From: Vibrio coralliilyticus
Lineage (GTDB): Bacteria > Pseudomonadota > Gammaproteobacteria > Enterobacterales > Vibrionaceae
Assembly (NCBI RefSeq): GCF_024449095.1
Contig: NZ_CP024627.1
Location: forward strand, 496,001-560,000
Length of the DNA: 64,000 nucleotides
Direction: 5' to 3'
The notes under the pieces: model-generated
Told to the model about the DNA's origin: nothing
The model's input: only the letters and a program-made list of their open reading frames with translations
Database searches by the model: none
Position numbers and translations under genes: made by a program
In this document: in pieces, positions 35,588-44,960 of the stretch
How the letters are laid out: every line of letters starts with the position of its first letter
How positions within the stretch are numbered: position 1 is the first letter of the stretch

Positions 35588-36125
35588 GATCCAAATGTGA
35601 CTGGTGAAAAATTGATCTTAGAGTTGAAAAGATCATCGTTTAATGAGTTATCCACAGAATTAGTCGTGTGCTAGTTGTAATTTTTCCATGTTGTATGAAT
35701 AAACAGTGCTTTTAATGCGAATTTTTACTTGAATTTTCCAACGCTAATTGTATTTGTTATTTTTTTTGTGGATAAATATAGTGCTGATGGATCTTTAACC
35801 GATCGTATTTGGGATTGTCTGTTTGATCATTACAGCATGATGTGAATTATCAATGTTTTCTTATCTTTTTGATTTTATTTCTATTTTTTGGTTTTTGATT
35901 TAAGGTTTTATCGAGTTTTAAGGTGTAATGGATAAACAACGATCACTTTCACTAAGATTCTACACATGGTTATACACAGAAAAGGTGTATAAATGTGGCC
36001 TGAGTCTCACCTTTGTGTGTATAACCTAGCTTTAGGCTAAAAGTTATCCATGAAAGGCAAGTTAAGCCATATTTTACGTATCAGTCACACTAGTAAGTTT
36101 GCTACATCTGGGGATATGTGGAAAA
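35588..36125. other. DnaA-box/GATC cluster in the mutH-rppH gap, probable DARS2-type locus
   Basis: The 621-bp gap 35540-36160 has no gene. It holds four perfect DnaA boxes of the TTATNCACA type: 35648-35656 (+), 35767-35775 (-), 35970-35978 (+) and 36016-36024 (-), plus one-mismatch boxes at 35984-35992 (-) and 36117-36125 (-). Three lie within 55 bp (35970-36024), as in a DARS core. Seven GATC sites fall in 35588-35944, where about 1.4 are expected by chance. TATCAATGTTTTC (35848-35860) matches the IHF consensus in 12 of 13 positions, and 35855-35900 is extremely T-rich. In E. coli, DARS2, which converts ADP-DnaA to ATP-DnaA, lies in the mutH-rppH gap. The role here is inferred. Confidence 0.7.
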
Positions 36126-36160
36126 ATCACTGTAATTAAGAATTTATTAGAGGTTGGCCA

Positions 36161-36679
36161 GTGATAGATGGCGATGGTTACCGCTTAAATGTGGGAATTG
36201 TAATCTGTAACAACCATGGTCAGGTCTTCTGGGCTAAACGATACGGGCAACATTCATGGCAATTTCCTCAGGGAGGAATTGACGACGGTGAAACTCCTGA
36301 GCAGGCAATGTACCGGGAGCTCTACGAAGAGGTTGGTCTTACTAAAAAAGAGGTAAAAATTGTAGCCACTAGCCGTCATTGGTTAAGGTATAAACTACCA
36401 AAACGATTAGTGCGCTGGGATTCGAAACCTGTCTGTATCGGACAAAAACAGAAATGGTTCCTTCTTCGTCTGGATTGTGATGAATCACGAATTAATATGC
36501 AGCGAGGGAATTCCCCTGAATTTGATGGTTGGCGTTGGGTGAGTTACTGGTATCCAGTCAGGCAAGTCGTATCCTTTAAGCGTGATGTTTATCGTCGAGC
36601 CATGAAGGAATTTGCCTCTGTCGCAATGCCATTTAAAGAACGCAGAGCGAAAGGTAAACGCAAACATAAAAGAGGATAG
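36161..36679 (+). CDS. rppH: RNA pyrophosphohydrolase
   Basis: Nudix hydrolase that removes pyrophosphate from the 5' end of mRNA and so opens it to RNase E. The Nudix box [23 protein letters not shown] (about 37-59) matches GX5EX7REUXEEXGU fully. The start is GTG 36161 ([18 protein letters not shown]) after AGAGGTTGGCCA. The 172 residues include a basic tail ([14 protein letters not shown]) suited to RNA binding. It is followed 2 bases later by ptsP, the same order as in E. coli. Confidence 0.97.
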   Translation: MIDGDGYRLNVGIVICNNHGQVFWAKRYGQHSWQFPQGGIDDGETPEQAMYRELYEEVGLTKKEVKIVATSRHWLRYKLPKRLVRWDSKPVCIGQKQKWFLLRLDCDESRINMQRGNSPEFDGWRWVSYWYPVRQVVSFKRDVYRRAMKEFASVAMPFKERRAKGKRKHKRG

Positions 36680-36681
36680 AC

Positions 36682-38928
36682 ATGCTTTCTCAACTAAGGG
36701 ACATAGTTGAACGGGTATCTAAAGTCGAAGATGTGCATCAGGCACTAAAGGTTTTAGTAAAGCAAACATGCAGCGCCATGAACACGGAGTGTTGTACTGT
36801 CTATCTCGCTAATGAAGAAATGCAACGCCTTGAGTTAATGGCAACTCAAGGCCTTCGTTTTAAAGGTAATAAAATTCATATCAATTTCAGCGAAGGTTTG
36901 GTCGGCTTGGTCAAACGTAGCGCTGAACCTCTCAACCTTGCTGAAGCTTCTCGACATCCTAGCTTTAAATACTTTTCCCAGCTCGGCGAAGAGGTTTATC
37001 AAAGTTTTCTTGGCACGCCTATTATCTATCGCAAGCAAGTCTTAGGTGTTCTGGTTGTACAGCAAAAGCAGCCCCGTCAATTTGATGAGATGGAAGAGTC
37101 CTTTCTGGTGACTCTGGCGGCCCAGCTAGCGGTGATCATCGCTCATGCTCAAACGCAAGGTCACTGGCGCTTAGAGAAAAAGCAGCATGCCATCAAAGGT
37201 GTGCCAGCCTCGTCAGGGGTCGCGATTGGTGAGTTTTGGTGGGATGATACTCAACCAGATTTGACCGAGGTGTATCCCGCATCAACCTTAGATGTTGACC
37301 GTGAACAAGAGTGGTTATTGCTGGCAATTGAAGATGCGCTGAGCGATTTCCGTCGAATGCGTAAGAAGCTTGATAGTGAAATTAACAAAGACACTCTGGC
37401 TATTTTCGATTTGTTTACGCACTTGCTGAACGATCCGATGTTGCGCAAAGATCTCAAAGCACAGATCCAAAAAGGGGACCGTGCCGATTGGGCGTTAAGA
37501 CAAGTTGTTGAGAGCTACTCTAACCGATTTGCTCGTATGTCGGATGTCTACCTCAGAGAGCGAGCACAGGACATAAAAGAGCTGGGGCAGCGCTTATTGT
37601 TCTTTCTCCACAATACAGAAAAAGATCAACCCGAGATCGATAAACCCGTTATCTTGGTTGTGCGTGAACTCACGGCGACTTTACTGGCTTCTATCCCTAA
37701 AGAAAAATTGCTAGCGGTGATCTCTCTAGAAGGGGCCGCGAATTCCCACGCAGCGATTTTATCGCGAGCTTTAGGGATCCCAGCAGTGATGGGGGTGACG
37801 CTTAACCCTAAGCCAATCAATGGTAAGCGTGGCATTGTCGATGGTTACAGTGGCAAGATTTTTGTTTCTCCGGGGAAGCAGCTACTCAGAGAATACCGTG
37901 AGCTAGCTCATGAAGAGAGTGAGTTGGCGAGCATGGTTAACCAACGAATTCTTGAGCCGGCTTGTACAAGTGATGAGGTTCGTATCGAGGTGATGCTTAA
38001 TGCTGGTTTAAGCGCGGATGCCAATATCGCGGTGAACCAAGGGGTTGATGGCGTAGGTTTGTATCGGACTGAAATTTCTTTTTTGCTCCAACATCGATTC
38101 CCTTCTGAAGATGAACAAACGTTGCAGTATCAATCTGTCCTTAACACATATCCCGATAAACGTGTCGTTATGCGTACGCTGGATGTGGGTGGAGATAAGG
38201 CTTTACCTTATTTACCTATCGAGGAAGATAACCCATTTTTAGGCTGGCGGGGCATTCGATTTACTCTAGATCATCCAGATATCTTTTTAATGCAAATTCG
38301 GGCTATGATGCGTGCCAGTGCTGAGCACAATAACTTGAGTATACTTCTGCCTATGGTGTCTGGTGCTCAAGAGCTGGATGGTGCGATCGATCTCATCGAG
38401 CGTGCCTATCAGGAAGTCTCAGAGTTGGATGATAGGGTTGAGATGCCTGCGATTGGTGTGATGATTGAAGTGCCGTCGATGATTTATTTGCTGCCTTTGA
38501 TTGCAGAGAAAGTCGACTTTGTTTCTATCGGGACCAACGATCTAACCCAATATCTGCTGGCCGTTGATCGTAATAATGCACGGGTGTCTGATGTGTACGA
38601 ATCGATGCACCCCGCAGTGATCATGGCTTTAGATCATATTCAGCAGACATGCCAGCAACTGCAATTGCCAGTTTGTATCTGTGGTGAATTGGCTGGCGAC
38701 CCTATTGGCGCACTTCTTATGGTTGGCTTGGGTTATCGTAGTTTGAGTATGAATACATCCAATGTGGCTAAGGTCAAATACTTGCTGCGCCACACTGACA
38801 GTGGTGAATTAAGGCAACTTGCTGACAAAGCATTGATGCAACCGTATGGCAATGATATTTATACAATGATGCAAACTTTCTTTGAAGAGAAAGGCTTTGC
38901 AGGTTTTATCCGTGCAGGTAAACGATAA
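36682..38928 (+). CDS. ptsP: Phosphoenolpyruvate-protein phosphotransferase, nitrogen PTS enzyme I
   Basis: Enzyme I of the nitrogen PTS; passes phosphate from PEP to NPr (PtsO) and then PtsN. The 748 residues start with a GAF domain (about 1-160) that senses glutamine/2-oxoglutarate state in relatives, then the enzyme I modules: helical HPr-binding part (about 170-330), the phosphohistidine swivel motif EGAANSHAAILSRALG (His near 356) and the PEP-binding barrel with the catalytic Cys in VCICGELAGDP (about 665). It overlaps no gene but lies 2 bases after rppH. A TSUP permease and lgt-thyA follow. In E. coli, rppH-ptsP-lgt-thyA are also adjacent. Confidence 0.97.
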   Translation: MLSQLRDIVERVSKVEDVHQALKVLVKQTCSAMNTECCTVYLANEEMQRLELMATQGLRFKGNKIHINFSEGLVGLVKRSAEPLNLAEASRHPSFKYFSQLGEEVYQSFLGTPIIYRKQVLGVLVVQQKQPRQFDEMEESFLVTLAAQLAVIIAHAQTQGHWRLEKKQHAIKGVPASSGVAIGEFWWDDTQPDLTEVYPASTLDVDREQEWLLLAIEDALSDFRRMRKKLDSEINKDTLAIFDLFTHLLNDPMLRKDLKAQIQKGDRADWALRQVVESYSNRFARMSDVYLRERAQDIKELGQRLLFFLHNTEKDQPEIDKPVILVVRELTATLLASIPKEKLLAVISLEGAANSHAAILSRALGIPAVMGVTLNPKPINGKRGIVDGYSGKIFVSPGKQLLREYRELAHEESELASMVNQRILEPACTSDEVRIEVMLNAGLSADANIAVNQGVDGVGLYRTEISFLLQHRFPSEDEQTLQYQSVLNTYPDKRVVMRTLDVGGDKALPYLPIEEDNPFLGWRGIRFTLDHPDIFLMQIRAMMRASAEHNNLSILLPMVSGAQELDGAIDLIERAYQEVSELDDRVEMPAIGVMIEVPSMIYLLPLIAEKVDFVSIGTNDLTQYLLAVDRNNARVSDVYESMHPAVIMALDHIQQTCQQLQLPVCICGELAGDPIGALLMVGLGYRSLSMNTSNVAKVKYLLRHTDSGELRQLADKALMQPYGNDIYTMMQTFFEEKGFAGFIRAGKR

Positions 38929-38936
38929 GGAAAAAC

Positions 38937-39728
38937 GTGAATATTGAATTTGTTGTCTTGCTGCTCCTTCTAGGCAGTATTGTTGGGGTTATGGCGGGGC
39001 TTCTCGGCATTGGTGGCGGATTAATCGTTGTACCTGCTTTGCTCTTTTTACTACCTATGGCAGGCATTGACCCTGCTATCAGTATGCAAATCGCCTTGGC
39101 GACTTCTCTTGCCTCAATTATTGTCACTTCCGGTTCTTCTGCTTTAAACCACTTTAAGCTCGGTAACGTAGACATGTATGTAGTGAAGTGGTTGATGCCA
39201 GGTGTGGTTGTTGGTGGTTTTCTTGGAGCCAATGTGGCTGAATGGATCCCTTCTCAGTATCTGCCTAAGGTGTTTGGTGTGATTGTGCTGTGTTTAGCCA
39301 TACAAATGTTGTTTTCCATCAAAGGGCAGAGCCAGAGAGTCATGCCGGGTAATGGGGCAACATTGACAATTGGCACCGGGATTGGAATGGTCTCGAGCCT
39401 AGCGGGCATCGGTGGAGGCTCTTTATCTGTCCCGTTTTTGAACCGACATGGGATTGAAATGCGTAAAGCGGTTGGCTCCTCCTCAGTTTGTGGTTGCTTT
39501 ATTGCCATCTCCGGTATGATTGGTTTCATCTTGCATGGTTATCAGGCACAATCGTTGCCTTCTTACAGCTTGGGATATGTTTATGTGCCAGCGCTGATTG
39601 CGATTGCGTCGACTTCAATGTTGACGACCCGTGTCGGTGCCAAACTCGCCACCTCATTACCCACCGCAACATTGAAGAAAATTTTTGCAGTATTTTTACT
39701 CTTTGTTGCTGGAACTATGTTGCTGTAG
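38937..39728 (+). CDS. TSUP-family permease (TauE/SafE type)
   Basis: Inner-membrane protein of the sulfite/sulfonate exporter family, 263 residues with about eight helices in two repeated halves. The half-repeats show the family glycine motif: GLLGIGGGLIVVPALLFLLP (about 22-41) and SLAGIGGGSLSVPFLNRHG (about 153-171). GTG 38937 follows ATAAGGAAAAAC. It sits 8 bases after ptsP and 44 before lgt, an insertion relative to the enteric order. The transported anion is unknown; sulfur compounds are the family norm. Confidence 0.88.
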   Translation: MNIEFVVLLLLLGSIVGVMAGLLGIGGGLIVVPALLFLLPMAGIDPAISMQIALATSLASIIVTSGSSALNHFKLGNVDMYVVKWLMPGVVVGGFLGANVAEWIPSQYLPKVFGVIVLCLAIQMLFSIKGQSQRVMPGNGATLTIGTGIGMVSSLAGIGGGSLSVPFLNRHGIEMRKAVGSSSVCGCFIAISGMIGFILHGYQAQSLPSYSLGYVYVPALIAIASTSMLTTRVGAKLATSLPTATLKKIFAVFLLFVAGTMLL

Positions 39729-39772
39729 TGGAATCTCACCTAATTATCTAAATACCAAAAGAGTATAGTTTT

Positions 39773-40594
39773 ATGTCTCAGGGATATTTTGAATTTCCTA
39801 ATATCGATCCCGTTTTAGTTGCGATTGGACCTCTGTCCATTCGTTGGTACGGGCTGATGTATCTGGTTGGTTTTGCTTTTGCACTTTGGCTGGCAAATCG
39901 CCGTGCAGATAAGCCAGACAGCGGCTGGACACGCGAGCAAGTGTCAGACTTATTGTTTGCCGGTTTTCTTGGCGTCGTGATTGGCGGCCGAGTGGGTTAC
40001 GTGCTCTTTTATAACTTCGATTTGTTCCTACAAGATCCGCTTTACTTATTTAAAGTATGGACGGGTGGAATGTCATTCCACGGTGGCTTATTGGGTGTCA
40101 TTACTGCGATGTTGTGGTATGCCAAGAAGAATGGCCGTACCTTCTTTGGTGTCGCTGATTTCATTGCACCGCTTGTACCGTTTGGCTTAGGTATGGGGCG
40201 TTTAGGCAACTTTATGAACAGTGAGTTATGGGGACGGGTTACCGATGTGCCGTGGGCGATCGTTTTCCCTAATGGCGGGCCTTTACCTCGGCATCCCTCC
40301 CAGCTCTATGAGATGTTCTTAGAAGGTATTGTGCTGTTCTTCATTCTCAATTGGTTTATTAAAAAACCTCGCCCACTAGGCTCAGTATCAGGGCTATTTT
40401 TAGCGGGTTATGGTACATTCCGTTTCCTTGTCGAATACGTTCGTGAGCCTGATGCCCATCTGGGATTGTTTGGCGGATTTATCTCAATGGGGCAAATCCT
40501 GTCTCTGCCTATGGTTATCGTTGGTATCCTGATGATGGTTTGGGCTTACAAGCGTGGTCACTACAAAGATGAAATCCCACAACAAATGAAGTAA
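39773..40594 (+). CDS. lgt: Prolipoprotein diacylglyceryl transferase
   Basis: Transfers diacylglycerol from phosphatidylglycerol to the lipobox Cys of prolipoproteins, the first step of lipoprotein maturation. Seven membrane helices over 273 residues; the conserved HGG motif (SFHGGLLGV near 101-109) with the catalytic-site His, the signature [14 protein letters not shown] (about 142-155) with its essential Arg, and the C-terminal [15 protein letters not shown] segment are all present. It lies 9 bases upstream of thyA and probably shares its transcript. Its partner LspA is also encoded in the window (50779-51291). Confidence 0.98.
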   Translation: MSQGYFEFPNIDPVLVAIGPLSIRWYGLMYLVGFAFALWLANRRADKPDSGWTREQVSDLLFAGFLGVVIGGRVGYVLFYNFDLFLQDPLYLFKVWTGGMSFHGGLLGVITAMLWYAKKNGRTFFGVADFIAPLVPFGLGMGRLGNFMNSELWGRVTDVPWAIVFPNGGPLPRHPSQLYEMFLEGIVLFFILNWFIKKPRPLGSVSGLFLAGYGTFRFLVEYVREPDAHLGLFGGFISMGQILSLPMVIVGILMMVWAYKRGHYKDEIPQQMK

Positions 40595-40603
40595 GGACTT
40601 GGT

Positions 40604-41455
40604 GTGAAACAGTATTTGGATCTCTGTCAGCGTATCGTTGAGCATGGTGAGTGGATTGAAAATGAACGTACAGGAAAACGCTGCCTGACGGTCATCAACG
40701 CTGATCTGACTTACGATGTTGGCCACAACCAGTTCCCATTAGTGACAACACGTAAAAGCTTTTGGAAAGCTGCGGTGGCTGAGCTACTCGGTTATATTCG
40801 TGGTTACGACAGCGCGGAAGCTTTTCGTAAGCTCGGTACCAAAACTTGGGATGCGAATGCAAACCTAAACCAAGCTTGGCTTAAGAATCCTTATCGAAAA
40901 GGTGAGGACGACATGGGCCGCGTTTATGGCGTTCAGGGACGTGCATGGGCGAAACCAGACGGTGGTCATATCGATCAACTGCGTAAGATTGTCGATGACT
41001 TGACTCGAGGTGTGGATGATCGAGGTGAAATCTTGAACTTCTACAATCCCGGTGAATTTCACATGGGGTGCTTGCGTCCTTGTATGTATAGCCATCATTT
41101 CTCATTATTAGGTGATACTCTGTATCTCAACAGTACTCAGCGCTCATGTGATGTGCCTCTTGGCCTGAATTTCAACATGGTTCAGGTGTACGTGTTCTTG
41201 GCTATTATGGCTCAGATCACTGGCAAAAAAGCGGGCCAAGCCTACCACAAGATAGTGAATGCTCACATCTATGAAGATCAGCTTGAGTTGATGCGTGACG
41301 TTCAGTTGAAGCGAGAGCCTTTGGCATCACCTACGTTCCATATCAACCCGGATATCAAGTCTCTAGAAGATTTGGAAACTTGGGTCACATTGGATGACTT
41401 TTGGGTTGAGGGCTACGAGCATCATGACCCAATTCAATATCCATTCTCAGTCTAA
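40604..41455 (+). CDS. thyA: Thymidylate synthase (long Vibrio-type)
   Basis: Makes dTMP from dUMP and methylenetetrahydrofolate. At 283 residues it belongs to the longer ThyA form. The active Cys lies in [13 protein letters not shown] (about 146-158) and the dUMP site in [18 protein letters not shown] (about 174-191). These differ from the textbook PCH and LGLPFN signatures: Met follows the catalytic Cys and Asn replaces Pro. Both changes are shared by other Vibrio sequences as I remember them, so it is likely a variant group and not a defect. GTG 40604 follows AAGGACTTG. A terminator lies 19 bases after the stop. Confidence 0.95.
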   Translation: MKQYLDLCQRIVEHGEWIENERTGKRCLTVINADLTYDVGHNQFPLVTTRKSFWKAAVAELLGYIRGYDSAEAFRKLGTKTWDANANLNQAWLKNPYRKGEDDMGRVYGVQGRAWAKPDGGHIDQLRKIVDDLTRGVDDRGEILNFYNPGEFHMGCLRPCMYSHHFSLLGDTLYLNSTQRSCDVPLGLNFNMVQVYVFLAIMAQITGKKAGQAYHKIVNAHIYEDQLELMRDVQLKREPLASPTFHINPDIKSLEDLETWVTLDDFWVEGYEHHDPIQYPFSV

Positions 41456-41473
41456 TACGCACTAGATGTTAAA

Positions 41474-41502
41474 CAGCCGCCTAAAATTGGGCGGCTTTTT
41501 TA
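41474..41502 (+). terminator. Terminator after thyA
   Basis: Stem AGCCGCC/GGCGGCT (41475-41481 with 41490-41496), T6. The 41504-41670 stretch after it shows no supported gene. Confidence 0.9.
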
Positions 41503-41673
41503 TACGAGGAAGAACGGGCGGCACCTTATGGAGCGCTTTGGTACTGGAAAATCGGATCGAGCGTCGCCTTGTTGAAAACTAGTGTTGTTTACTTAACCAC
41601 AACTTAGCTCTTTATTTCTCCGCAGGATGAAATTCGTTCCCGTATCCTTCTTCATCAGCGAAGCTTAGACAAG

Positions 41674-41706
41674 CAAAAAGCCCGCAACCTAGGTTGCGGG
41701 CTTTGA
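41674..41706 (-). terminator. Terminator after nptA
   Basis: A perfect 28-bp palindrome, AAAGCCCGCAACCT with AGGTTGCGGGCTTT (41677-41704), followed on the minus strand by TTGCTT. It stands 23 bases after the nptA stop. Confidence 0.9.
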
Positions 41707-41726
41707 ATAAGCGATGGTTCTTCGAA

Positions 41727-42872
41727 TTAAGCAGTCAGCGCTAGGATGCTACCTGGCAGTACAAGGAATACCGCAATAAGGTAACCAGCCACTACAGCTT
41801 TGTTCTTCACTGCCATATCAGAGATGATGTCAGCGGCTTTAACTGGTAGTTCACGTAGGAACGGAATACCAAAGATAAATACTGTGGCTAGGATGTTGAA
41901 CGCTAGGTGTACCAAAGCAATTTGTAGAGCGAATACTGCGAACTCACCTGATGCTGCTGTTGCTGCCAATAGTGCGGTAATACATGTACCGATGTTGGCA
42001 CCTAGTGTGAACGGGTAGACATCACGAACTTTCAATACACCTGAACCTACAAGCGGAACCATTAGGCTGGTAGTGGTTGAAGACGATTGAACCAGTATAG
42101 TGACGACTGAACCAGAAAAGATACCGTGAATAGGGCCACGACCAATGGCGCTCTTTAAGATTTCACGAGCACGGCCAACCATTAGGCTCTTCATCAGTTT
42201 ACCCATCACAGTGATAGCAACGAAGATGGTTGCAATACCAAGCACGATAAGTAGTACGCCACCGACAGTATCACCAAAGGTTGCTAGCGGCTCTTTTACT
42301 GCGTTAACAACTGGCTTTGTGATTGGCTTGATGAAGTTCAGGCCTTTCATACTCATATCGCCAGTCGCGAGGAATGGTGATACTAGCCAGTGAGAAATTT
42401 TCTCAAGGATACCAAACATCATTTCGAGTGGTAGGAAGATTGCGACCGCGAGAAGGTTAAAGAAGTCGTGAATGGTTGCGCTTGCAAAAGCACGTTTAAA
42501 CTCTTCTTTATTGCGGATATGACCTAGTGAGACCAAGGTGTTGGTGACAGTGGTACCTATGTTGGCCCCCATGATCATAGGGATCGCGGTTTCTACTGGT
42601 AAACCGCCTGCCACAAGGCCAACAATGATCGATGTTACTGTACTGGAAGATTGGATAAGAGCGGTTGCGACAAGACCTATCATCAGGCCTGCTACTGGAT
42701 GAGAAGCGAATTCGAAGAGAACTTTAGCTTGATCGCCTGTCGCCCATTTAAAGCCACTGCCTACCATAGATACTGCCAGAAGCAGTAGGTATAACATGAA
42801 TGCCAAGTTAGCCCAGCGTAACCAGCGAGTAGTGCTCGATATCGGCGCCGCTGTAGTAGTAGCTTGGTTCAT
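41727..42872 (-). CDS. nptA: Sodium/phosphate cotransporter, NptA family
   Basis: Sodium-driven phosphate uptake protein of the inner membrane (SLC34-like), characterised in V. cholerae as an alkaline-pH phosphate transporter. The 381 residues hold two inverted repeats, each with the QSSS motif: ATALIQSSSTVTSIIVGLVAGG (about 69-90) and VVTILVQSSSTTTSLMVPLVGSG (about 254-276), and each followed by a GANIGT motif (MIMGANIGTTVTN, TLGANIGTCITAL). AGAAAATT stands before the ATG. With the PiT system at 3592-4851 the window encodes two independent phosphate importers. Confidence 0.94.
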   Translation of the reverse strand: MNQATTTAAPISSTTRWLRWANLAFMLYLLLLAVSMVGSGFKWATGDQAKVLFEFASHPVAGLMIGLVATALIQSSSTVTSIIVGLVAGGLPVETAIPMIMGANIGTTVTNTLVSLGHIRNKEEFKRAFASATIHDFFNLLAVAIFLPLEMMFGILEKISHWLVSPFLATGDMSMKGLNFIKPITKPVVNAVKEPLATFGDTVGGVLLIVLGIATIFVAITVMGKLMKSLMVGRAREILKSAIGRGPIHGIFSGSVVTILVQSSSTTTSLMVPLVGSGVLKVRDVYPFTLGANIGTCITALLAATAASGEFAVFALQIALVHLAFNILATVFIFGIPFLRELPVKAADIISDMAVKNKAVVAGYLIAVFLVLPGSILALTA

Positions 42873-43112
42873 AATTTTCTCCGTGGACCGTATAAATTTG
42901 TATTGGTCGGTTGTTGAAACTGTGGGCGATAGTAGAGGGGAAATATTTCATTAATATTACAGTTATGTGTAATGGGATTTTTTTTATCTCTCCGTCGCAA
43001 TTTTCAATGTTTATTTACTTTTATACTGCCTTTATGATATTGAAAAGTAATAGGTTTTATTGGTTTTTCTGAGGTTTTCTGAGAGTGTTGAAAAATGGAG
43101 TTATTTCACAAA

Positions 43113-43142
43113 TTGACCATGCTGTAACAAGCTTCCTAGTAT
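43113..43142 (+). promoter_or_regulatory. Candidate nhaR promoter in the nptA-nhaR gap
   Basis: TTGACC (43113-43118), 18-bp spacer, TAGTAT (43137-43142). The 406-bp gap 42873-43278 is AT-rich and otherwise shows only a doubled TTTTCTGAG (about 43064-43083). Prediction only. Confidence 0.45.
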
Positions 43143-43278
43143 GGCTTTGTCATATAACTTTTATTACTTATCGGTAAAATCTTGTTTTTTTTTCTATGAG
43201 ATCGGTTTTTTCGAAAGATTGTTGTCATTTGAAGCTTCTGCTATAACCATAGCCATACATAAAGCAGAGAGATTTTTC

Positions 43279-44169
43279 ATGTCGCATTTAAATTACAACC
43301 ATCTTTATTACTTCTGGATGGTATGTAAGCAGGGATCAGTGACCAAAGCTGCTGATGCGTTATTCCTCACTCCTCAGACGGTAACTGGGCAGATCAAAGC
43401 GCTTGAAGAGCGTATGGACGGTAAACTGACCAAAAGAAATGGTCGAAGTATCGAGCCAACCGAGCTTGGTCAACTGGTATTTAAATACGCTGACCGAATG
43501 TTTGGCTTAAGCTACGAGATGCTGGATATTGTCAACTATAGCCAGCGATCCAATATACTGTTTGATGTAGGAGTTGCTGATGCCTTATCAAAAAGGTTAG
43601 TCAGTAAAATTCTAATGACCACAGTTCCTCCTGATAACAGTATCCATTTACGTTGTTTTGAATCGACCCATGAAATGCTACTTGAGCAGTTATCTCAGCA
43701 TAAACTGGATATGATCTTGTCCGATTGCCCTGTTGACTCCAGTCAAAGTCCCGGCTTATACAGCAAGAAGTTAGGGGAGTGCAATATGAGCTTCTTCTCT
43801 AGCCGAAGTGTTGAACAGGTAAAATTTCCTGCAGTGCTTGAACAGCGGAAATTATTGATACCGGGGAGTCGAACGGCAATGGGGCGGAAAGTTCTTCAGT
43901 GGTTCGATCGTCAGGGGCTTCAACCAAACATTCTTGGTGAGTTTGATGATGTCGCTTTAATGAAATCTTTTGCTCGTTACCATCACGATGTTATTTTTCT
44001 TGCCCCTTCTTTATATGTGTCGGAAGTCGAAAGTGATTTACCTTTGCAGTTGATCGGTCATATTGATGAGCTTAAAGAAGAATATTACGTGATTTTCGCT
44101 GAGCGTATGATTCAACACCCAGCAGTGAAGAATGTCTGTGATGCAGACTTCACGAATCTCTTTCAGTGA
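43279..44169 (+). CDS. nhaR: LysR-family sodium-responsive activator NhaR
   Basis: Activates the Na+/H+ antiporter gene nhaA in response to sodium in enterics and vibrios. The 296-residue protein has the LysR helix-turn-helix near residues 18-45 ([28 protein letters not shown]) and a C-terminal inducer-binding domain. The start sequence [25 protein letters not shown] is the typical NhaR opening, so ATG 43279 is used rather than the in-frame ATG 138 bases upstream; GCAGAGAGA precedes it. nhaA is not in the window. Its neighbour nptA is also sodium-coupled, so a shared salt or pH theme is possible. Confidence 0.92.
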   Translation: MSHLNYNHLYYFWMVCKQGSVTKAADALFLTPQTVTGQIKALEERMDGKLTKRNGRSIEPTELGQLVFKYADRMFGLSYEMLDIVNYSQRSNILFDVGVADALSKRLVSKILMTTVPPDNSIHLRCFESTHEMLLEQLSQHKLDMILSDCPVDSSQSPGLYSKKLGECNMSFFSSRSVEQVKFPAVLEQRKLLIPGSRTAMGRKVLQWFDRQGLQPNILGEFDDVALMKSFARYHHDVIFLAPSLYVSEVESDLPLQLIGHIDELKEEYYVIFAERMIQHPAVKNVCDADFTNLFQ

Positions 44170-44296
44170 GAACCTTTTTCATTTCTACAAATAGATTACT
44201 GGATGTAAATAGATTAGTATCAGCTATAAATGTATCAATTTATTAATTACAGGCTGAGATTTGTTGATATTTTGTTGTTTCAAGGGGTACTAGCCG

Positions 44297-44602
44297 ATGA
44301 ATTTACAAGAAATGGAAAAGAATTCTGCCAAAGCGGTGGTACTACTTAAAGCGATGGCGAACGAGAGACGTTTGCAGATTTTATGTTTATTACATAACCA
44401 AGAGTTGTCTGTGGGGGAATTGTGCAGCAAGCTCGAATTAAGTCAGTCAGCGCTGTCGCAACACTTAGCTTGGTTGCGCCGTGATGGCTTAGTTGATACA
44501 CGTAAAGAAGCACAAACGGTCTTTTACACACTAAGCAGTGAAGAAGTGAAATCAATGATCCATTTACTACACAGCTTATACTGCAGTGAAATGACGGATT
44601 AA
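44297..44602 (+). CDS. hlyU: ArsR/SmtB-family virulence regulator HlyU
   Basis: Winged-helix regulator that in V. cholerae and V. vulnificus raises haemolysin or RTX toxin expression by displacing H-NS. The 101-residue sequence has the helix-turn-helix SVGELCSKLELSQSALSQHLAWLRRDGLV (about 38-66) and the wing RKEAQTVFYTLSS. The metal-binding Cys motif of ArsR proteins is missing. Cys30 and Cys96 correspond, by my alignment, to the redox pair Cys38/Cys104 numbered in the longer V. cholerae form; Cys43 is extra. Its start codon stands after TCAAGGGGTACTAGCCG. An AT-rich 127-bp region precedes it. It converges on rpsT. Confidence 0.92.
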   Translation: MNLQEMEKNSAKAVVLLKAMANERRLQILCLLHNQELSVGELCSKLELSQSALSQHLAWLRRDGLVDTRKEAQTVFYTLSSEEVKSMIHLLHSLYCSEMTD

Positions 44603-44650
44603 CCTACCATCGTTAGATATTGGGTACTCACTTTGTGAAATTCAAATATA

Positions 44651-44678
44651 AAAAAACCGGCCTGAGCCGGTTTTTTTT
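44651..44678. terminator. Bidirectional terminator, hlyU / rpsT
   Basis: Stem AAAAAACCGGC/GCCGGTTTTTT (44651-44661 with 44666-44676), loop CTGA, followed by more T. Confidence 0.92.
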
Positions 44679-44699
44679 CACTGGGAAATCAGAGTTCTA

Positions 44700-44960
44700 T
44701 TAAAGAGCTTTGATTGCAGCAGCGAAACGAGACTTATGACGAGCAGCTTTATTCTTGTGAATAAGGCCTTTAGTTGCCATGCGGTCTAGGATTGGTGTAA
44801 CTGTAGCAAATGCTTCAGTTGCAGCAGCTTTGTCGCCTGCTTCGATAGCAGCAACAGTTTTCTTCATGTAAGTGCGCATCATTGAACGACGGCTAGCATT
44901 GTGCTGGCGACGTTTCTCAGCCTGGATAGCGCGCTTCTTAGCAGATTTACTATTTGCCAA
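44700..44960 (-). CDS. rpsT: 30S ribosomal protein S20, TTG start
   Basis: Small-subunit ribosomal protein of 86 residues, Ala/Lys/Arg-rich ([34 protein letters not shown]). Translation must start at the TTG at 44958-44960, because the mature family sequence begins [11 protein letters not shown] directly there; the in-frame ATG five codons upstream (44975) gives a non-family MGVRP stretch. E. coli rpsT also starts with UUG, which is part of its autoregulation. The ribosome binding site is weak (AGTTAGACCC). The 260-bp gap to the divergent murJ should hold its promoter. Confidence 0.96.
   Translation of the reverse strand: MANSKSAKKRAIQAEKRRQHNASRRSMMRTYMKKTVAAIEAGDKAAATEAFATVTPILDRMATKGLIHKNKAARHKSRFAAAIKAL

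Noticed and set aside
35588..36125. Chromosome replication origin (oriC) or the chromosome-1 crtS site
   Set aside because: Boxes, GATC sites and T-rich DNA resemble oriC, but the flanking genes are mutH and rppH, not mioC/gidA; the DARS2 position match is better. crtS lies near other genes in V. cholerae as I recall.
41504..41670. Short peptide frame (13 codons) after a GCAGG site near 41627
   Set aside because: Too short, with no other support; the stretch looks like plain intergenic DNA.
42873..43278. Extended nhaR reading frame from ATG 43141
   Set aside because: The 46 extra residues are Phe/Ile-rich, lack family similarity and overlap the predicted promoter.
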